Of a stretch of DNA of 8,390 bases, positions 5,951-8,390 are shown one piece after another; the first letter of the stretch is position 1, and each line of letters begins with the position of its first letter. The translations under genes and the position numbers were made by a program. Source of the DNA: a bacterium. Its GTDB lineage: Bacteria; Chloroflexota; Dormibacteria; UBA8260; Bog-877. The stretch covers positions 1-8,390 of the forward strand of contig JAKAVU010000122.1 of the NCBI GenBank assembly GCA_021817185.1, in the 5' to 3' direction. Below the pieces are notes generated by a model. That model worked only from the letters and a program-made list of their open reading frames with translations, searched no databases and was not told the DNA's origin.

Positions 5951-7114
5951 CTATGACATCCGCTCCAGGACCATGGCCATCCCCATCCCGCCACCGACGC
6001 ACATCGTCTCCAGGCCGAGCTGCTTGTCCTTGGTCCGCAGCGCGTTGAGCAGGGTGCAGGTGATGCGGGCGCCGGTCATCCCGAAGGGGTGTCCCAGAGC
6101 GATCGATCCGCCGAAGACGTTGAGCTTGTCGCCGAGGGGGTCGATCCCGATGCCGCGAGCGGACGGGATGACCTGAGCCGCGAACGCCTCGTTGATCTCG
6201 ACCAGGTCGATGTCCGCCATGGTCATTCCGGCTCGGCGCAGGACCCGCTGGGTGGCGGGGATCGGCCCCAGCCCCATGTACTCCGGCTCCAGCGCCGCCA
6301 CCGCAGTGGCCACCACCCGCGCGAGCGGGGTGATCCCCAGTTCGCGGGCACGGTCCAGGGACATCACCACCACCACCGCCGCCCCGTCGTTGAGGGGACA
6401 GGCGTTGCCCGCCGTCACCGTCCCGCCCTCCTTGAACACCGGCTTCAGCTGGCTCAGGACCTCGACTGTGGTGTTGGGGCGTGGACCGTCGTCGCGGTCC
6501 ATGACCCGTCCATCCGCCAGCGGCACCGGGACGATCTCCCTGGCGAAGAACCCGTCCGCCTGGGAAGCCACCGCCAGGTTCTGGCTGCGGGCCGCGAACT
6601 CGTCCATCTCCTCCCTGGTGATCCCCTCCCGCTCGGCGACGTTCTCCGCGGTCAGCCCCATCGGGATGTACAGGTCAGGGAACCCCTCCGAGTTGCCCGG
6701 TAGCAGCCGGGGGTTGCGGGCGTCGGGGGGATCGGAGGTCCCGTAGCCGTAGCGGCTGACCGTCTCCACCCCCATGGAGACGAAGACGTCGCCCTCCCCG
6801 GCGCGGATCGCGTGGGCGGCCATCCGGGTGGTCTGCAACGAGGAGCTGCAGTAGCGGGTCAGGGTCGTCCCGGGGGCGTTGACACCCGCCAGGATGCTGA
6901 TCGCTCGGCCCATGTTGAATCCCGACTCCCCGCCGGGCAACCCGCAGCCGCAGATGACGTCCTCCACCTCGGTGACATCGAGCTGGGGGAGCTTTGCCAG
7001 GACCTCCCTGAGCACGTGGGCACCCAGGTCATCCGGCCGCCAATCCACCAGGGAGCCCTTCCCCGCTCTGCCGATGGGCGACCGCCCCGCGGCGACGATG
7101 ACCGCTTCCGCCAT
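5951..7114 (-). CDS. Thiolase (acetyl-CoA C-acyltransferase)
   Basis: This 387-residue cytoplasmic enzyme belongs to the thiolase superfamily, which condenses or cleaves acyl-CoA thioesters in fatty-acid oxidation or acetoacetyl-CoA formation. It opens with AVIVAAGRSPIGR, the typical first strand. The acyl-accepting cysteine is C89 (RYCSSSLQT), the activating histidine H342 (GHPFGMTGAR) and the second catalytic cysteine C372 (CVGGGMGMA). NACPLNDGAAVVVV and NEAFAAQ are also standard, so the active site is complete. Length is normal. The start at 7114 is fixed by an excellent ribosome-binding site and the conserved N-terminus; the frame extends 22 codons further upstream without domain content. 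No hydratase/dehydrogenase partner is adjacent, so degradative versus biosynthetic direction cannot be decided. It is divergent from the oxidoreductase gene across ~110 bases. Confidence 0.95.
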   Translation of the reverse strand: MAEAVIVAAGRSPIGRAGKGSLVDWRPDDLGAHVLREVLAKLPQLDVTEVEDVICGCGLPGGESGFNMGRAISILAGVNAPGTTLTRYCSSSLQTTRMAAHAIRAGEGDVFVSMGVETVSRYGYGTSDPPDARNPRLLPGNSEGFPDLYIPMGLTAENVAEREGITREEMDEFAARSQNLAVASQADGFFAREIVPVPLADGRVMDRDDGPRPNTTVEVLSQLKPVFKEGGTVTAGNACPLNDGAAVVVVMSLDRARELGITPLARVVATAVAALEPEYMGLGPIPATQRVLRRAGMTMADIDLVEINEAFAAQVIPSARGIGIDPLGDKLNVFGGSIALGHPFGMTGARITCTLLNALRTKDKQLGLETMCVGGGMGMAMVLERMS

Positions 7115-7120
7115 GAACCA

Positions 7121-7126
7121 ACCTCC
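7121..7126 (-). promoter_or_regulatory. Ribosome binding site of the thiolase gene
   Basis: On the - strand AAGAGGAGGT is followed by six bases and then the ATG at 7114. The GGAGGT core and spacing are ideal and settle the start. Confidence 0.75.
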
Positions 7127-7218
7127 TCTTCGATCTGGGCGGGGCAAGCCGGCCCCGCGACGGGCTTGGTGCGCCGTCAACTATGCGCTCGCGGGTGCGA
7201 CCACCGTGATCCGGCCAC

Positions 7219-7224
7219 TACCCT
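7219..7224 (+). promoter_or_regulatory. Candidate -10 element for a leaderless oxidoreductase transcript
   Basis: TACCCT fits the TANNNT -10 pattern and ends six bases before the third of three consecutive GTG codons (7225, 7228, 7231). No Shine-Dalgarno sequence precedes any of them. Transcription starting at about 7231 would give a leaderless mRNA, common in high-GC bacteria. No convincing -35 hexamer is visible. Confidence 0.3.
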
Positions 7225-8286
7225 GTGGTGGTGGACCCCATTCCCGGAGATCCCAGTCACGGGCGGGTACGCCTGGGCTTGTCCCTGGGCTACTGGGGGG
7301 CCAAGCCGCCTCCGGACGCGGCCCAGCTGGTGGCGGAGGCCGAGCGGCTCGGCTTTGACTCCATCTTCACCGCGGAAGCTTACGGGTCCGATGCGCTGAC
7401 CCCGCTGGCGTGGTGGGGCAGCGCCACCACCAGGGTCCGGCTGGGGACGGCGGTCGCCCAGATGCACGCCCGCCCTCCGGCTGCCACCGCGATGGCGGCC
7501 GCCACCCTGGACCACCTGTCCAACGGCCGGGTGGTACTGGGCCTGGGGGCGTCGGGACCCCAGGTGGTGGAGGGTTGGTACGGGGTTCCGTTCGGCCCAC
7601 AGCTGCAGAGCACCCGCGAGTACTTCCAGATCGTCCGCGCCATCCTGCGTCGCGAGGGCCCGCTGGCGTTTGCCGGCGAGCGCTACCGGCTCCCGCTGCC
7701 CGGTGGGCTGGGCAAGCCCGTGCAGCTCACCGTGCATCCGCTGCGGTCGCACATCCCGCTGCTCCTGGGCGCCGAAGGCCCGCGCAACATCGCGCTCGCC
7801 GGCGAGATCGCCGATGGGTGGCTGGCGGGCTTCCACGCTCCCGCCCGTGCCGGGTGGCAAGCAGACGCCCTCCAGCAGGGCTTCTTACGCCGTGAACCGC
7901 CCATGCGCCCTCCCGACTTCGAGATTGTGGCGAACCTGCCGCTGGTGGTGGACGCCACCGCGGAGCAGGCCGCCGACCGGCTCCGCCCCCTACTGGCCCT
8001 CTACGTTGGGGGCATGGGCAGCCGTCGGCACAACTTCCACTTCGACCTCTTCTGCCGTATGGGGTTTCAGAGCGCCGCGGAGCAAATTCGGGAGCTCTAT
8101 CTGGGTGGGGATCCCGCCGCTGCCGCCAAGGCCGTGCCCCTTCGAATGGTGGAGGCGGTGGGGCTGGTGGGCCCCAGGGGGAAGGTGCGGGAGGAGGCTC
8201 AGCTCTGGCAGACAGGGTTGCCAACCCTGCTTCTGGTCGGCGGGCCGGTCGAGAACCTTCGGCTCGCCGCCGAGCTTTTCTTGTGA
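7225..8286 (+). CDS. LLM-class flavin/F420-dependent oxidoreductase
   Basis: This protein of up to 353 residues has the luciferase-like monooxygenase TIM-barrel pattern. It opens with strand VRLGLSLGYWG (about 15-25), then DAAQLVAEAERLGFDSIFTAEAYG; the glycine-rich loop GLGASGP at 106-112 precedes VVEGWYG, and AEGPRNIALAGEIADGWL at about 183-200 is the typical cofactor-phosphate region. These features match the LLM-class F420-dependent family, common in actinobacteria and related lineages, which transfers hydride between reduced F420 (or FMN) and an organic substrate. The substrate is not deducible. Start is uncertain among three adjacent GTG codons; none has a ribosome-binding site and the choice changes only two residues. 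It faces away from the thiolase gene, and whether they share regulation is open. Confidence 0.9.
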   Translation: MVVDPIPGDPSHGRVRLGLSLGYWGAKPPPDAAQLVAEAERLGFDSIFTAEAYGSDALTPLAWWGSATTRVRLGTAVAQMHARPPAATAMAAATLDHLSNGRVVLGLGASGPQVVEGWYGVPFGPQLQSTREYFQIVRAILRREGPLAFAGERYRLPLPGGLGKPVQLTVHPLRSHIPLLLGAEGPRNIALAGEIADGWLAGFHAPARAGWQADALQQGFLRREPPMRPPDFEIVANLPLVVDATAEQAADRLRPLLALYVGGMGSRRHNFHFDLFCRMGFQSAAEQIRELYLGGDPAAAAKAVPLRMVEAVGLVGPRGKVREEAQLWQTGLPTLLLVGGPVENLRLAAELFL

Positions 8287-8339
8287 CGGCCGAGCTCTCC
8301 CGACGGGGTGGGCAGGGAGGCGGCCGGCGGCCTGGAGGA

Positions 8340-8390
8340 ATGCCCAGCGGCCGCGGTCCAATCTTGGAAGTCGGCACATTGCGGAGGCGC
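8340..8390 (+). CDS. Possible start of a gene running off the right edge
   Basis: An ATG at 8340 opens a 17-codon frame that continues to the window edge. GGAGG stands only one base before the ATG, closer than normal. The short peptide (PILEVGTLRRR at its end) vaguely resembles the beginning of helix-turn-helix regulators, but it is too short to identify. A second forward frame, from a GTG at 8308, also stays open to the edge, so the call is weak. Confidence 0.22.
   Translation, partial: MPSGRGPILEVGTLRRR

Noticed and set aside
7175..7180. TTGACG on the - strand as a -35 box for the thiolase gene
   Set aside because: No acceptable -10 hexamer occurs 16-18 bases downstream on that strand (the place is CG-only).
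8314..8333. Possible terminator hairpin after the LLM gene
   Set aside because: Only four base pairs form before a G-G mismatch, and there is no T-run.

Overview
The window is high-GC DNA with eight full-length genes, a truncated gene at the left edge and a possible gene start at the right edge. Coding is dense, with GTG and ATG starts, several overlapping stop/start junctions, a lipoprotein with a classical lipobox, and an F420-type luciferase-like oxidoreductase. This fits a high-GC terrestrial lineage such as Actinomycetota or a relative in the Chloroflexota/Dormibacterota direction. Nothing in the sequence fixes the phylum. I see no tRNA, rRNA, CRISPR array, insertion sequence or obvious horizontally acquired island.

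Left third (1-2245) is a signalling and stress block on the + strand. It holds the ATP-binding end of a histidine kinase, then a NarL/FixJ-type response regulator, then a second, small, soluble HisKA_3-type kinase with no sensor domain. All three are joined by short overlaps, so they are very probably one operon. After a 193-base gap comes a universal stress protein with an unusually strong ribosome-binding region. The combination recalls dormancy/redox circuits of the DevR(DosR) type, but the input signal cannot be read from this window.

Middle (2271-5923, + strand) is a cell-envelope block: a secreted family 3 glycoside hydrolase lipoprotein with a variant active-site loop, a pair of overlapping multi-pass membrane proteins of unknown function, and a 12-helix major facilitator efflux-type transporter. 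Perfect hairpins end at, or one base before, the annotated start codons of the hydrolase and the transporter.

Right third (5951-8286) holds a thiolase (acetyl-CoA acetyltransferase type) on the - strand, convergent with the transporter, and a divergently oriented LLM-class flavin/F420 oxidoreductase on the + strand. The last ~50 bases may begin another gene. Most of the window is recognisable. The least explained parts are the coupled membrane pair, the hairpins at start codons, the sensor-less kinase next to a second kinase, and the altered hydrolase active site. None of them alone demonstrates a new system.
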